NCBI RefSeq assembly: GCF_900747795.2
Contig: NC_041394.2
Span: 338,977,914 to 339,041,913, forward strand
Source of the DNA: Erpetoichthys calabaricus
Taxonomy: Eukaryota > Chordata > Cladistia > Polypteriformes > Polypteridae
Length of the DNA: 64,000 bases
Reading direction: 5' to 3'
A program made the position numbers and the translations under genes. The notes below the pieces were generated by a model that had not been told where the DNA came from, made no database searches, and saw only the letters and a program-made list of their open reading frames with translations. This document shows positions 1 to 10,584 of the stretch, piece after piece (position 1 is the first letter of the stretch; the number at the start of each line of letters is the position of its first letter).

Positions 1-199
1 ATCCTAGATTTATTTTCCTTTCTAAGGATATCATCCAAATGATTTGAAGGCTAAAATGGAGGAGTAATTCTCAGTCCTTCACTTTTTTCTCTTCACTTTC
101 CTTCCAAGTATTTAATTAAACCAAATAGTACATGATAAATACACACAGGTGTAAATGAAAACAAGCTAAATGGAGAAATGCTGGTCTCTTTTGTCATTT

Positions 200-414
200 G
201 CGTGGTATTGCTAATTAGGAGCAATTAAAAACCAAGACTACAGCTGTTTAAGACTAAAATAAGCAATAAGGGTTCAAAATCTTAACGAGCGAGACAACTA
301 AAGTGGAGCTGAAGTGTTACTTGAGCAATAAGGGCTTCTTATTAAGCAATTGGGTTGGAGCAAAAACCTGCAGCCACTGCGGCCCTCCAGGACTGAATCT
401 GCCCACCCCTGGTT
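200..414. mobile_element. hAT-like non-autonomous element, 3' end fragment
   Basis: The last 65 bases carry the same terminal sequence (AAAACCTGCAGCCACTGC, then CCCTCCAGGACTG and ACCCCTGG) that closes the two complete copies at 15912 and 43652. The A/T-rich part before it looks like the decayed interior of the same family. No matching 5' end is visible, so this is a truncated copy. Confidence 0.55.
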
Positions 415-424
415 TAGGGTAAGG

Positions 425-1335
425 GTATGAGCCTGAAAGGGAGGTCTTGTGTTTTTTATGTGTGTGAAAATTGAAACTGTACTAAGGTTTAAAATTTTGT
501 AATGAAGTGGGGACAGTTTATTTAAAATAAGGTATTGACTGAACAAGTGTTGTTAGTAGTTTTTAGATTGTAGAAGAGCTTGTTTGTGTTTATTAAAGTA
601 ACCCCAGAGATGTTAGGAGTCTTGTTTTCATAAGGGAAATTGATTTCTTCTTAGACTTTTCTGCATGTATTTTGATATTGGGCAATGTCTGTAGGCTGAG
701 TTATAGATTAGCAGAATTACGATGTTGTCTGTTAAACCTGACTACAGGGCCTCCCAGGGTATTTTTTTTCACTGGAGTTGTTTTGTTTCCCTCCACTGAC
801 AGTTGAACCAACACAAATCACATTAGGAATTTCCTAAACGACTGTAAATTAGTTCATTTTAAAGTGCTTTAAATATTTATCTGTGAGATGATTGCACTGG
901 CTGCTTCCAATCAGGCTCATTGTGGAAAACCTGGATCTGCAGAGGTAGGTTGATGTGATCATAGTCAACAGAAAAGTGCAAATCTGTGGCTATTCTTATA
1001 CTGAAAAGTGTAGTGAACCCAAAAAGCTGCCATTATGATGCTACTGCCAATTTGCTTGCTTGCCTATGGAGAAGTTCTTTCTGATAAAGGAGCACTGGAA
1101 TCATCGGGTCAAACGGTACTTTCATCAGACTGGCTGACCCAGCACTGACTCCACTGTAGAATGGCCAGTGGTGGGGACACTCTGTCTGTGTCTTGCTAGT
1201 CAATGACTCCTTCTTACAATCTGGCAGTAGTTCTACTATTAGCTGAAGGACAAATATTATTTGTAAGTTTTGTTAGTTAGTTTCTAATTTGTTTTTGTTG
1301 TATTTGAACAAATCTGTATCCGTATATGTGATGGT
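425..1335. other. No gene recognised
   Basis: A/T-rich sequence on both strands without a convincing exon, RNA gene or repeat end. Confidence 0.5.
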
Positions 1336-1339
1336 GCTG

Positions 1340-1560
1340 TGCTTGACATTGTGGTACAGTCCAGTCATAATAATTTGAACCTTAACATTCAAAACAAACA
1401 ATAAAAAAAACTCTGGGGATGATTTTAATCTTCAAGAAACGGTCAGCTGCTCACTTATCACTTGTCCCAATGGCTGAGCCATCTATAGCAACAGAGTCAT
1501 TTAGGTTTCTGGGCACTGTGGTGTCACAAAGCCTTAAGTGGGACAATAACATCACATATA
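1340..1560 (+). mobile_element. LINE (L2/CR1-type) reverse-transcriptase fragment, upstream half
   Basis: Translation gives KEMI-like residues followed by SFRFLGTVVSQSLKWDN, the conserved block downstream of the catalytic motif in fish L2/Rex1/CR1-type reverse transcriptases. The fragment stops exactly at the TA where the Tc1 element at 1561 begins and resumes at 4912, so both halves are one old LINE copy split by that transposon. The N-terminal part of the enzyme is absent (5' truncation or decay). Confidence 0.65.
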
Positions 1561-2957
1561 CAGTGGGTATAGAAAGTGTCTCCCCCTTCGAAATATTCCC
1601 ATTTTTTTACTTTTCAGCCTTAAATGAAAACACACACACACACAATATATTTTTTCCCAGCTTTACTTACTCAATGCAACCTATAACATCCAAGTGAAAG
1701 ATATCACAGCTACAGTTCAGAAGAATTATAAAAAATCAAAACAAGACCTACTGAGATTAATAAAGGATCACCACCAATGCCAATGTCATTTTGTTGAACC
1801 CCCTTTTGCTTTAATGACAGCCTTGAGTCTGTTGACATTCTTCTCTATCAGCTTTGCACATCTAGATTGAGCTATTAATATTTGCCCCCCACTCTTCGGT
1901 CAAATTGGATGGTGAGCATTGGTGGTCTGTTATCTTCAAATCTTTCCACAGATTTTCACTGTGATTTAGGTCTGGGCTCTGACTGGGCCACACGAGGACA
2001 TTCACTTTTTTCTCCTTAAGCCACTGTGTGGTCAATTTTGCTGTGTGCTTCAGGTCGTTGTCATGTCGGCAGGTGAACATTCTGCCCATCTTTAACTTTC
2101 TGGCAGAGGGTAGCAGGTTTTACTCTAGAATTTCACGGTATTTTGCCCCATCCATTTTTCCTTCTACCCTAATAAGAGCCCCAGGCCCTGCGGCAGAGAA
2201 AAACCCCCACAACAGGATGCTGCCACCTCGATGCTTTACTGTAGGTATGGTGTGTTGTGGGTGGTGACCTGCATTGGATCATCTGACCGTAAGACCTTTT
2301 TTCACTTCGCATCAGAATCTTCAAGGTGCATTCTGGCAAAGCTCAAATGAGCCTTGATGTGGCCTTTCTTAAGAAGTGGCTTTTTCCTGTGACCCTCCTG
2401 AACAAGCCACAGTTGTGGAGCTCTTGTGAAATTGTTGTCACCTGCACACAATGACCACTCTTTGCCATAAAATCCTGTAACTCCTTCAAAGTGTCCATTG
2501 GCCTCTTGGTAGCCTGTCTTACCAGTTTCCTCCTTGCTCTTCCATCCAGTTTGGAAGGATGGCCAGATCCAGGGAGGGTCCTAGTAGCACCAAACACTGT
2601 GCCACTTCTTTATTATGGACCTTGCTGTGCTCCTTGGGATTTATAAAGCCTTTGAGATTTTTTTGTATTCATCTCCTGCCTTATGTCTGTCCACAACTCT
2701 ATCCCTGAGATCTTTTGAAGGTGGCTTGCCACCCATAGTCAGTTGTTTGCTGTCAGTTGCACTACCAAGGAAGGGAGTGAATGCTCCAGGAACAGCTTCA
2801 CTAATCACACGGATTACAATTGATCACAGGTGGAAGGACGCCAGTAACCGTGGTCTGCAATGGAAATGGTGGGCACTTACGCCTGCTGGAGTTTAAGGAG
2901 GGGGTGATCCTGTATTAATCTCAGTATTTAAAATTCTTCTGAACTGTAGCTGTGATA

Positions 2958-4596
2958 CAATATCTCACAAAAGTGAGTACACCCCTCACATTGTTGTAAA
3001 TATTTTATTATATCTTTTCATGGGACAACACTGAAGATATGACACTTTGTTACAATGTAGTCAGTGTTCAGCTTGTATAACAGTGTAAATTTGCTGTCTC
3101 CTCAAAATAACTAAACACACAGCCATTAATGTCTAATCCGCTGGCAACAAAAGTGAGTACACCCCTAAGTGAAAAATGTCCAAATTGTGCCCAAAGTGTC
3201 AATATTTTGTGTGGCCACCATTGTTTTCCAGCACTGCCTTAACTCTGTTGGGCATGGAGTCCACTAGAGCTTCACAGGTTGCCACTGGAATCCTCTTCCA
3301 CTCCTTCCTGATGACATCACGGAGCTGGTGGATGTTAGAGACCTTGCGCTCGTCCACTTTCCGTTTGAGGATGCCCCACAGGTGCTCAATAGGGTTTAGG
3401 TCTGGAGACATGCTTGGCCAGTCCAGCACCTTTACCCTCAGTTTCTTTAGCAAGGCAGTGGTCGTCTTGGAGGTGTGTTTGGGGTCGTTATCATGTTGGA
3501 ATACTGCCCTGTGGCCCAGTTTCCGAAGGGAGGGGATCATGTTCTGCTTCAGTAGGTCACAGTACATGTTGCCGTTTATGGTTCTCTCAATGAACTGTAG
3601 CTCCCCAGTGCCGGCAGCACTCATGCAGCCCCAAACCATGACACTCGCACCACCATGCTCAACTGTAGGCAAGACACACTTGTCTTTGTACTCCTCACCT
3701 GGTTGCCACCACACACGCTTGACACCACCTGAACCAAATAAGTTTATCTTTGTCTCATCGGACCACAGGACATCGTTCCAGTAATCCATGTCCTTAGTCT
3801 GCTTGTCTTCAGAAAACTATTTGCAGGCTTTCTTGTGCATCATCTTTAGAAGAGGCTTCCTTCTGGGACGACAGCCATACAGACCAATTTGATGCAGTGT
3901 GTGGCATATGGTCTGAGCACTGACAGGCAGATCCCCCCCACCCCTTCAACCTCTGCAGCAATGCTGGCAGCACTCATATTTCTATTTTCAAAAGACAACC
4001 TCTGGATATGACGCTGAGCATGTGCACTCAACTTCTTTGGTTGACCATGGCGAGGCCTGTTTTGAGTGGATCCTGTCCTGTTAAACCGCTGTATGGTCTT
4101 GGCCACCGTGCTGCAGCTCAGTTTCAGCGTGTTGGCAATCTTCTTATAGCTGCGGCCATCTTTATGTAGAGCAGCAATTCTTTTTTTCAGATCCCCAGAG
4201 AGTTCTTTGCCATGAGGTGCCATGTTGAACTTCCAGTGACCAGTATGAGAGAGTGTGAGAGCAATAACACCAAATTTAACACACCTGCTCCCCATTCACA
4301 CCTGAAACCTTGTAACACTAATGAGTCGCATTACGCCGGGGAGGGAAAATGGCTAATTGGGCACAATTTGGACATTTTTCACTTAGGGGTGTACTCACTT
4401 TTGATGCCAGCGGTTTAGACATTAATGGATGTGTGTTGTTATTTTGAGGGGTCAGCAAATTTACACTGTTATACAAGCTGTACACTGACTACTCTACATT
4501 GTATCAAAGTGTCATATCTTCAGTGTTGTCCCATGAAAAGATAGAATAAAATATTTACAAAAATGTGAGGGGTGTACTCACTTTTGTGAGATACTG
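2958..4596 (-). mobile_element. Inner Tc1 element (DD34E), recently active family
   Basis: Terminal repeats start CAATATCTCACAAAAGTGAG and end with the reverse, TA on both sides, 1.64 kb. The internal direct repeat GTGAGTACACCCCTAAGTG recurs near both ends, as in IR/DR-type Tc1 elements. This sequence belongs to a Tc1 family widespread in fishes and reported in lampreys. Its minus-strand transposase fills 4295-3199. Confidence 0.92.
3199..4222 (-). pseudogene. Tc1 transposase of the inner element
   Basis: The enzyme cuts and pastes its own element in the nucleus. Reading starts at MAPHGKELS (about 4222). The N-terminal helix-turn-helix reads KKRIAALHKDGRSYKKIA and STVAKTIQRF. The catalytic triad is present in the C-terminal part: [14 protein letters not shown] and [11 protein letters not shown], and the frame ends NNGGHTKY near 3199. 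Two lesions are visible: a frameshift in a C-rich run near 3935 (GATCCCCCCCACCCC on the plus strand) and a TAG codon at about 3821 in KACK-stop-FSEDK. The protein is otherwise full length (about 340 residues expected for Tc1). Confidence 0.88.
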
Positions 4597-4776
4597 TATC
4601 ACCGCTACAGTTCAGAAGAATTTTAAATACTGAGATTAATACAGGATAACCCCCCCCCCCCCCCCCCCCCCCCCCCACTCCATCAGGTGTAAGTGCCCTC
4701 CATTTCCATTGCAGACCACGGTTACTGGCGTCCTTCCACCTGTGATCAATTGTGTACTCACTTTTGTGATATACTG
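4597..4776. repeat. Inverted copy of Tc1 flank plus a 25-bp Tc1 end
   Basis: Bases 4597-4754 are the reverse complement of 2816-2957, the DNA just left of the inner Tc1. They are followed by a second copy of the inner Tc1's terminal 25 bases (GTGTACTCACTTTTGTGATA), then TA and the true continuation of the outer element. The inverted copy contains a run of about 30 C where the original has five G. This is a fold-back junction, discussed in the findings. Confidence 0.85.
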
Positions 4777-4911
4777 TATCTTCACTTGGATGTTATAGAT
4801 TGCATTGAGTAAAGCTGAAAACAATATTGGTTTGTGTATTTTCATTTACGTATGTAAAGCAAAAAACATGGGAATATTTTGAAAGGGGTGTTTTTTTTTC
4901 TATACCCAATG

Positions 4912-5384
4912 TATTATTAAGAAACTCCATCAGAGAATGAATTTCCGCAACTGATGCAAAAAGAACAATCTCCTTAAGATAATATTGGTACAACTGTGCA
5001 CGGCCATCATCGACCTCATGTTAAGTGTCTGGTTCAGTGCTACCTCTGTTCACGCCAATGTCGGTCTGCAGCACATCATCAGAACCTGTGAGAAGATCAC
5101 ACAGGCACTGTAACTTACTTCCCATTCAAGTCCTTTGTGAATGCAGGGTAAGGAAGTGAGCCACAAAGATCATTGATGATCCAACTCTCCCAGGGCATCA
5201 CCTGTTTTAAAGACTCCCCTCCGGCAAACGTCTTAGTGATGTGGTGTTTTACATTTCACTGCACAAACAGTTTTTCTGACTAATCGAGTCGGAGCTTCTA
5301 CTCAGTACCTGTACGTTAGACTACCATCGTTTTATTTAATGTTACCCTTGTATGCTGCATCATATTTTGTCATTTTATATTTTA
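4912..5384 (+). mobile_element. LINE (L2/CR1-type), downstream half and 3' region
   Basis: This continues the LINE interrupted at 1560. Residues resembling LVQLCTAIIDLMLSVWFSA, SVHANVGLQHIIRTCEKIT and LPSGK-like debris match the C-terminal tail of fish L2/CR1-type ORF2. It ends in a T-rich tail and TAA repeats. Heavily decayed. Confidence 0.6.
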
Positions 5385-5537
5385 ATAATAATAATAAATA
5401 ATTCATTACATTTATATAGCTCTTTTATCATTACTCAAAGCGCTATCCACACAGGAAGGAACCAGGAAGCGAACCCACAATCTTCCACAGTCTCCTTACT
5501 GCAAAGCAGCAGCACTACCTCTGCGCCACCTGGAGCT
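5385..5537 (-). mobile_element. tRNA-derived SINE
   Basis: Read on the minus strand, a tRNA-like head (GGTGGCGCAGAGGTAGTGCT, box-A like, then GGGTTCGCTTCC, box-B like) is followed by a tail AGCGCTTTGAGTAATGATAA and ATATAAATGTAATGAATTATT. The tail resembles that of the SINE at 46854. Moderately diverged. Confidence 0.65.
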
Positions 5538-5787
5538 TGAATGGCATTTGCCATAGAATACCAGAATTGGCAGGTCCACCACTGGCGCCCTGTGCTTTTC
5601 ACATATGAGAGCAGGCTCACCCTGACTAAATGTGACAGATGTGAAAGGGTGTGGTGAAGCCGTGGAGAACGGTATGCTGTCTGAAACATCGTTTAGCATG
5701 AGCGGTTTGGTAGCAGGTCAGTGATGGTCTGGGGAGGCATATCCATGGAGGGACACACAGACCTCTACAGGCTACCTTGACTGCCAT
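5538..5787 (+). mobile_element. Tc1-like transposon fragment
   Basis: An internal piece (GGCATTTGCCATAGAATACC to TTGACTGCCATTAGG) of the Tc1 family present at 6608 and 26233. It shares private changes with 7286-7532, including a short deletion in GGCTACCTTGACTGCC, so it derives from the same copy or lineage. Confidence 0.75.
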
Positions 5788-5905
5788 TAGGTTTATCTTC
5801 TTATATTTATCTTTTGTTTTCTGTTTTGTCCTTGTATGTTGCACCAATACTATCAAGATAAATTCCTAGTATATATTAGTGTACCCAGCCAATAAAGTGA
5901 ATTTG
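5788..5905 (+). mobile_element. LINE 3' tail
   Basis: TGTATGTTGCACCAATACTA, AATTCCTAGTATAT and CCAATAAAGTGAATTTGG are the usual 3' end of fish L2/Rex-like LINEs. It could be the true 3' end of the LINE at 4912, displaced by the SINE and Tc1 pieces. Confidence 0.5.
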
Positions 5906-6109
5906 GACTCAGTGAGTGGTATCGTGCGTTCCTGCATTTTGCTTTGAGAGTTATTGTGTTGCTCTGTGGCTGCACTTGGTGAAGATCACAGTGTAAGAAC
6001 AAAGTCGTTAGTACTGTTGTATTTCTGAGGTGGCCATGATAGATTGGCCATCTAGCTCCGTGTTCTGTTTTGTGTATTGTATTTACCCCATTTTTTTGAT
6101 ACCCTTTGC

Positions 6110-6320
6110 ATGCCCAGCCTACCTAGAAGGGGTTGTTTCTCTAAATGGTGTTTCCCTAAGATTTCTTTCGTTTTTCTCCCTACAAGCTGTGTTTGTTTTT
6201 GAGTTTTTTTTTCATCTCTTCTTAGAGAGTCCAGACTGGGGTGCTTTTGAAAAATTAGGGCCTGTTAAAGCCAATTGAGGCATTCCTTGTGTGATGTGTT
6301 TTTTTTTTTTTTTTTTTTTT
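6110..6320 (+). mobile_element. L2-like LINE 3' untranslated tail
   Basis: It matches, in the opposite orientation, the 3' region of the LINE at 22855 (GAAGGGGT, CCTAAGATTTCTTTCGT, TTCTTAGAGAGTCCAGACTG, GGGCCTGTTAAAGCC). It ends in a T run of about 20. No coding part remains. Confidence 0.6.
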
Positions 6321-6607
6321 TGGTTATGCAAGAAATAACTCATTTCTGAATGATATTTATAAGACTTCATGTGCTGAGGATTTGTACCCTCTCTAACTAA
6401 AGGCTGGACTGTGTCCATATCTAGCAGAAGTCTCTTGACTTTAGGCATAATTTCATGACTGGGGTCTGAGAATGGATCTGTGACAAACAGAAGTACACTT
6501 CTGACTTTTCAAATAAATACTTTTAAATAAGTGTCCAATTTTTCATTATCAGCTTGTGCTCGGAGAGAACTGTTAGGGCTAGCTGTATTTGCAGTGCAGT
6601 AAATATA

Positions 6608-8181
6608 CTGCGGGGAAAAAAAATTAAAGGCACCCTTTTTAATGAGAGTATAGCATCAAGTCAATTAAACTTCTGGGCTATTGATCTGGTCAGTTAAGTA
6701 GCAGAGGGGCTTGTTCATCAGTTTCAGCTGCTTTGGTGTTAATGAGGGGCAACAATGAGACGACCCCCAAAACAGGAATGAATGGTTTCACAGATGGAGG
6801 AAGGCCACTGACATTTTTCCCTCCTCATCTGTTTTGTCACTTGTTTTGCATTTGGCTCTGGTCAGTGTCATTACTGGTAGCATGGGGACATACCTGGACC
6901 CTACAGAGTTTGGTGGCACAGGTTGTCCAACTTCTCCGGGATGGCAGGCACATCAATACATGCCACTGCTAGAAAGTTTGCTGTGTCTCCCAGCACAGTC
7001 TCAAGGGGCATGGAGGAGATTCCAGGAGACAGGTAGTTACTCTAGGAGAGCTGGACAGGGTCCCTCGTAGAAGGTCCTTAACCCATCAACATTACCAGAA
7101 TCTGCTCCTTTGGGCCAGGAGGAACAGGATGAGCACTGACACAGCCTACAAAATGACCTCCAGCAGGCAGGCCACTGGTGTGAATGTCTCTAACTAAACA
7201 ATCCGAAACAGACTTCATGAGGGTGGCCTGAGGGCCCGACATCCTCAAGTGGGCCCTGTGCTCACTGCCTGCCTGGCACCATGGAGTTCGAATGGCATTT
7301 GCCATAGAATACCAGAATTGGCAGATCCACCACTGCCGCCCTGTGCTTTTCACATATGAGAGCAGGCTCACCCTGACTAAATGTGACAGATGTGAAACGG
7401 TGTGGTGAAGCCGTGGAGAACATTATGCTGCCTGAAACATCGTTTAGCATGAGCGGTTTGGTAGCGGGTCAGTGATGGTCTGGGGAGGCATATCCATGGA
7501 GGGACACACAGACCTCTATAGGCTACCTTGACTGCCATTAGGTATCAGGATGAAATCCTTGAACCCATTGTCAGACCCTATGGTGGTGCAGTGACTCCTG
7601 GTGCACGACAATACCCGGCCTCATGTGGCGTGAGTATGCAGGCAGTTCCTGGAGGATGAAGGAATTGATACCTTTGACTGGCCCCCACACTCTGCTCACC
7701 TGGCCTCAATCCAATAAAACACCGCTGGGTGGGACATTATGTTTCACTCCATCCGATGCCTCAAACTGTCCAGAAGCTCAGTGATGCCCTGGTTCAGATC
7801 TGGGAGGAGATCCCCCAGGACACCATCTGTCATCTCATTAGGAGCATGCACACAAACCTACACGCACACACCTCCCCGACACTTTTGGGAATGCATTCAA
7901 GCACATGGAGGCCATACAAACTACTGAGTACAATTTGGAGTTCCTGCAATGAAATTTTGGCAAAATGGACAAGCCTGCCTGCCGCATTATTTTTTCCCTT
8001 TGATTTTTGGGGTGTCTTTGAATTCAGCCCTCTGTAGGTTGATGATTTTCATTTCCATCAAAAAATGTGCCATCCTTTTGTTCCTAACACATTACCATAT
8101 CAGTAGAGATAGCCAGCAGGATTTTTTCTCCCATTGAGATCTGATGTGTTTTCAATGTGTCCCTTTAATTTTTTTGAGCCG
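6608..8181 (+). mobile_element. Tc1-like element, full length but decayed
   Basis: The ends (CTGCGGGGAAAAAAAATTAAAGG and the reverse TTTAATTTTTTTGAGC) and the whole 1.57-kb layout match a Tc1 family common in fish genomes. A transposase remnant runs in the plus direction: GGCATATCCATGGAGGG, then a VHDNTRPHVA block near 7590, FLEDEGIDTFDWPPHSAHL near 7660, and GGHTNY near 7920. The frame is broken by several stops and shifts and the glutamate region is altered, so no active enzyme is encoded. Confidence 0.88.
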
Positions 8182-8184
8182 TTT

Positions 8185-9260
8185 ATATCATAATACTGTT
8201 TTGCAGCTTTTTTTCCCCCTAAAACCAACTTCATACAATCATTATTAAATGTACTTAATGAGATTTCAAAAGCAGTACATATTAATTTTACTTCTATTTT
8301 AAATAAATGGTGTAAAATTGCATAGTGGGACACTTCGATTTTACTCACTTGGCCGGTTGTGGCCTGCAGGCTGCCTGGTAAGTATTGCTGATGTAGTGGC
8401 TCCTCTCTTAAAGTTCACTTATGTTGCTGGTTAACAATATAACTTTGTTACTGTCGCCTGCCCTACTGCTGCCTTCTGTGTTGCAAACTGAACATTGGCC
8501 CGTTTTCGCTTTTATCACATGATCAACATTTCTCCCATGCCACCAAAATATACCAGAAAAGCCTTGAAGTTGTAAAAACTTGCACACAAGTTGCTTGCAG
8601 CACTCCACATCCAAAAAAATAAAAAACTTCAAATTTCAAAGCAGTGTACTTTTGGGGTTGGCATCTCCGAGGGAACTTGGTTTGAATCAGGAAAGTACAA
8701 AACATAGAACACTTTTACACATCCACCAAAAAAATAAGCCAAGAAAAGCAGCAAATGGCAATCCCTACACACACCTGCATAACATTATTCCCAATTAGGA
8801 GTAATTCTAAAATAACAGAGAGAAAGCAGAACTTAGCAGTATATCTGCAATTACAAGAATTCAGAATGCTTTTTGCACTGGGAATGAAAGAGATCTTTAA
8901 TCTGTTGCTCTTCAGCTTTGGAAACCAAAGTACGCAGCCTGATGGTGAAAGCTGAAATAGGAGGCAGGATGGCATCTGTCTAACGCAGTCAGGTTAGTCT
9001 TCTGTGTGATACAGCTCAGTTAGAGGGCACTGCTGCAAACCAATCGCTGTACCACTCATTTTGACAATGAAGTTCAAAGCAGTTCATGTACCTTTTTATA
9101 AAGCTAAAAAAAACCACGCAAATCTAAATCTAATGAAGAGTTCAGGATTTTTGTTTACTTGGTGCAGTGAAATTGTTCCTTATGTAACCCTCAAACCACC
9201 AGTGAATGTAATATAATACTAGCATGTGACAAGCATAAAAACATTCAGAAAAGGATATAT
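8185..9260. other. No gene recognised
   Basis: Read on both strands; no exon-like block, RNA gene or repeat boundary could be supported. Confidence 0.45.
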
Positions 9261-9451
9261 ACAGTAGTCCCCAATCTCAGTCCTTGGGGCCCACTATGGC
9301 TACAGGTTTTTGTTCCAATCAATTTCTGTTTTTCATTGGACTCTTAGCCTAATTAAGTGAGTCATTAATTCCCAGTTTCTGTGTTTTGGAGTCAATGTAG
9401 AAATTACAAACTAAGTTTGGTAGACATTTATTAAAATGTAATAAGCAGTTA

Positions 9452-9464
9452 TACTGGGAATATA

Positions 9465-9506
<42 letters not shown>

Positions 9507-9508
9507 AT
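9452..9508. repeat. (TA)n microsatellite
   Basis: Alternating TA with one C interruption, inside the hAT-like copy. Confidence 0.9.
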
Positions 9509-9529
9509 ATATTTAAGTTGTTAACAGTA

Positions 9530-9780
9530 CAGTGAAACCTTGGATTGAGAGTAACTTGGTTTGCGAGTGTTTTGCAAGACAAGCTAAAATTTGTAATAAA
9601 TTTTAACTTGATAAACGAGAGAGGTCTTGCAATACGAGTAGTATGTATACACTTTGTCCACCGAGCGTCACGTGGGGATTGTGGGTAATCGTCTCCCATG
9701 CTCGTTCTCAGTCGGCGTGCCTCACTCATATAGTCAACATCCGTATAAGCGTATACTGTTTACTATAGCATGGTGACCAC

Positions 9781-9822
<42 letters not shown>

Positions 9823-10137
9823 TGTAACGTGCGAGTCCCTGTCATGCACCCCAAAACACGAGGCTCAGTACTTTAGCAACACCAGCTTTGGATAGGTTTC
9901 CTTGTTAAAGTCACAAAAAAGAAAAAAGATTACATTGAGCCAACAATTAGCAGTGATTCCGTTAGTTAGAGTGAAGATTTTGTAATGATCATTTTTATAT
10001 AAATGTTTGTGGGTTGTGAAACAAATTATCTTGAGTTTCCATTATTTCTTATGGGGAAATTCGCTTTGATATACGAGTGCTTTGGATTACAAGCACGTTT
10101 CCGGAACGAGTTATGCTCACAAACCGAGGTTCCACTG
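9530..10137. mobile_element. Tigger/pogo-like non-autonomous DNA transposon
   Basis: Terminal inverted repeats CAGTGAAACCTTGGATTGAG and (reverse) CAGTGGAACCTCGGTTTGTG continue in diverged form for about 70 bases, and TA flanks both ends. The CAGTGGAACC terminus is that of Tigger-type mariner elements. A (GT)n run lies at 9784-9821. No transposase remains. Confidence 0.75.
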
Positions 10138-10584
10138 TATTTTCAACCTAATTTTCATTCTGCTTTTCCAGGTGTTCTCGTCATTTAATTGATTATTTTA
10201 CTAATTAGCGGGTTTGACACTGAAGTCATTACTGCTTTCATTATCCTGGGTGTCTGCTGTGCTGGTTGTTAATTGTCATTATTAAGGTTAATTAAAGAGG
10301 GCAAACTACACAGGAAAAGGGGAAAATAATAGGAAAACAACAAGAGTTAAGTAAGCATTTATAGCTTTAGAAAAAAACAGAAATATTTCTAAAGGTCTTA
10401 TGAATGTTAACACCATACTGTTGTGTTTTTATGAATGCAGAATAAGAAAAGAGTATAAAAAGACCAGCCAATTAATTGAGATCAGTTTTTATTGATTATT
10501 ATCACCGTTCTGTGTGGAACAAAAACCTGCAGCCACAGTGGGTCCCCAGGACCGAGTTTTGGAACCACTGATATATGCAGTAGT

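Larger units (their letters stand above)
1561..4911 (-). mobile_element. Outer Tc1/mariner element, decayed, with a second Tc1 inside
   Basis: The ends CAGTGGGTATAGAAAGTGTC and (reverse) CATTGGGTATAGAAAAAAAA are inverted and flanked by TA, the Tc1 target duplication. The long terminal repeats of about 200 bp also match, for example AGCTACAGTTCAGAAGAATT near 1705 and its reverse near 2930. Minus-strand transposase debris lies at 2597-2343 (helix-turn-helix region, GRARRKLVRQATKRPM) and 2089-1862 ([12 protein letters not shown], then [13 protein letters not shown], the DD34E region). The transposase is broken by several frameshifts and stops. The right terminal repeat was hit by the inner Tc1 at 2958. 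Confidence 0.85.
9263..10570. mobile_element. hAT-like non-autonomous element with a Tigger-like insertion
   Basis: Inverted ends (AGTAGTCCCCAATCTCAGTC and the reverse of CCCAGGACCGAGTTTTGGAA) with the family core GGTTTTTGTTCCAA / AACAAAAACCTGCAGCCAC. It is flanked by ATATATAC and ATATATGC, an 8-bp duplication with one mismatch as expected for hAT. The interior has been opened by the element at 9530. Confidence 0.7.

Noticed and set aside
3176-3784. Long plus-strand frame across the inner Tc1
   Set aside because: It is antisense to a clear Tc1 transposase; the same holds for the minus-strand frame at 33166-32567.
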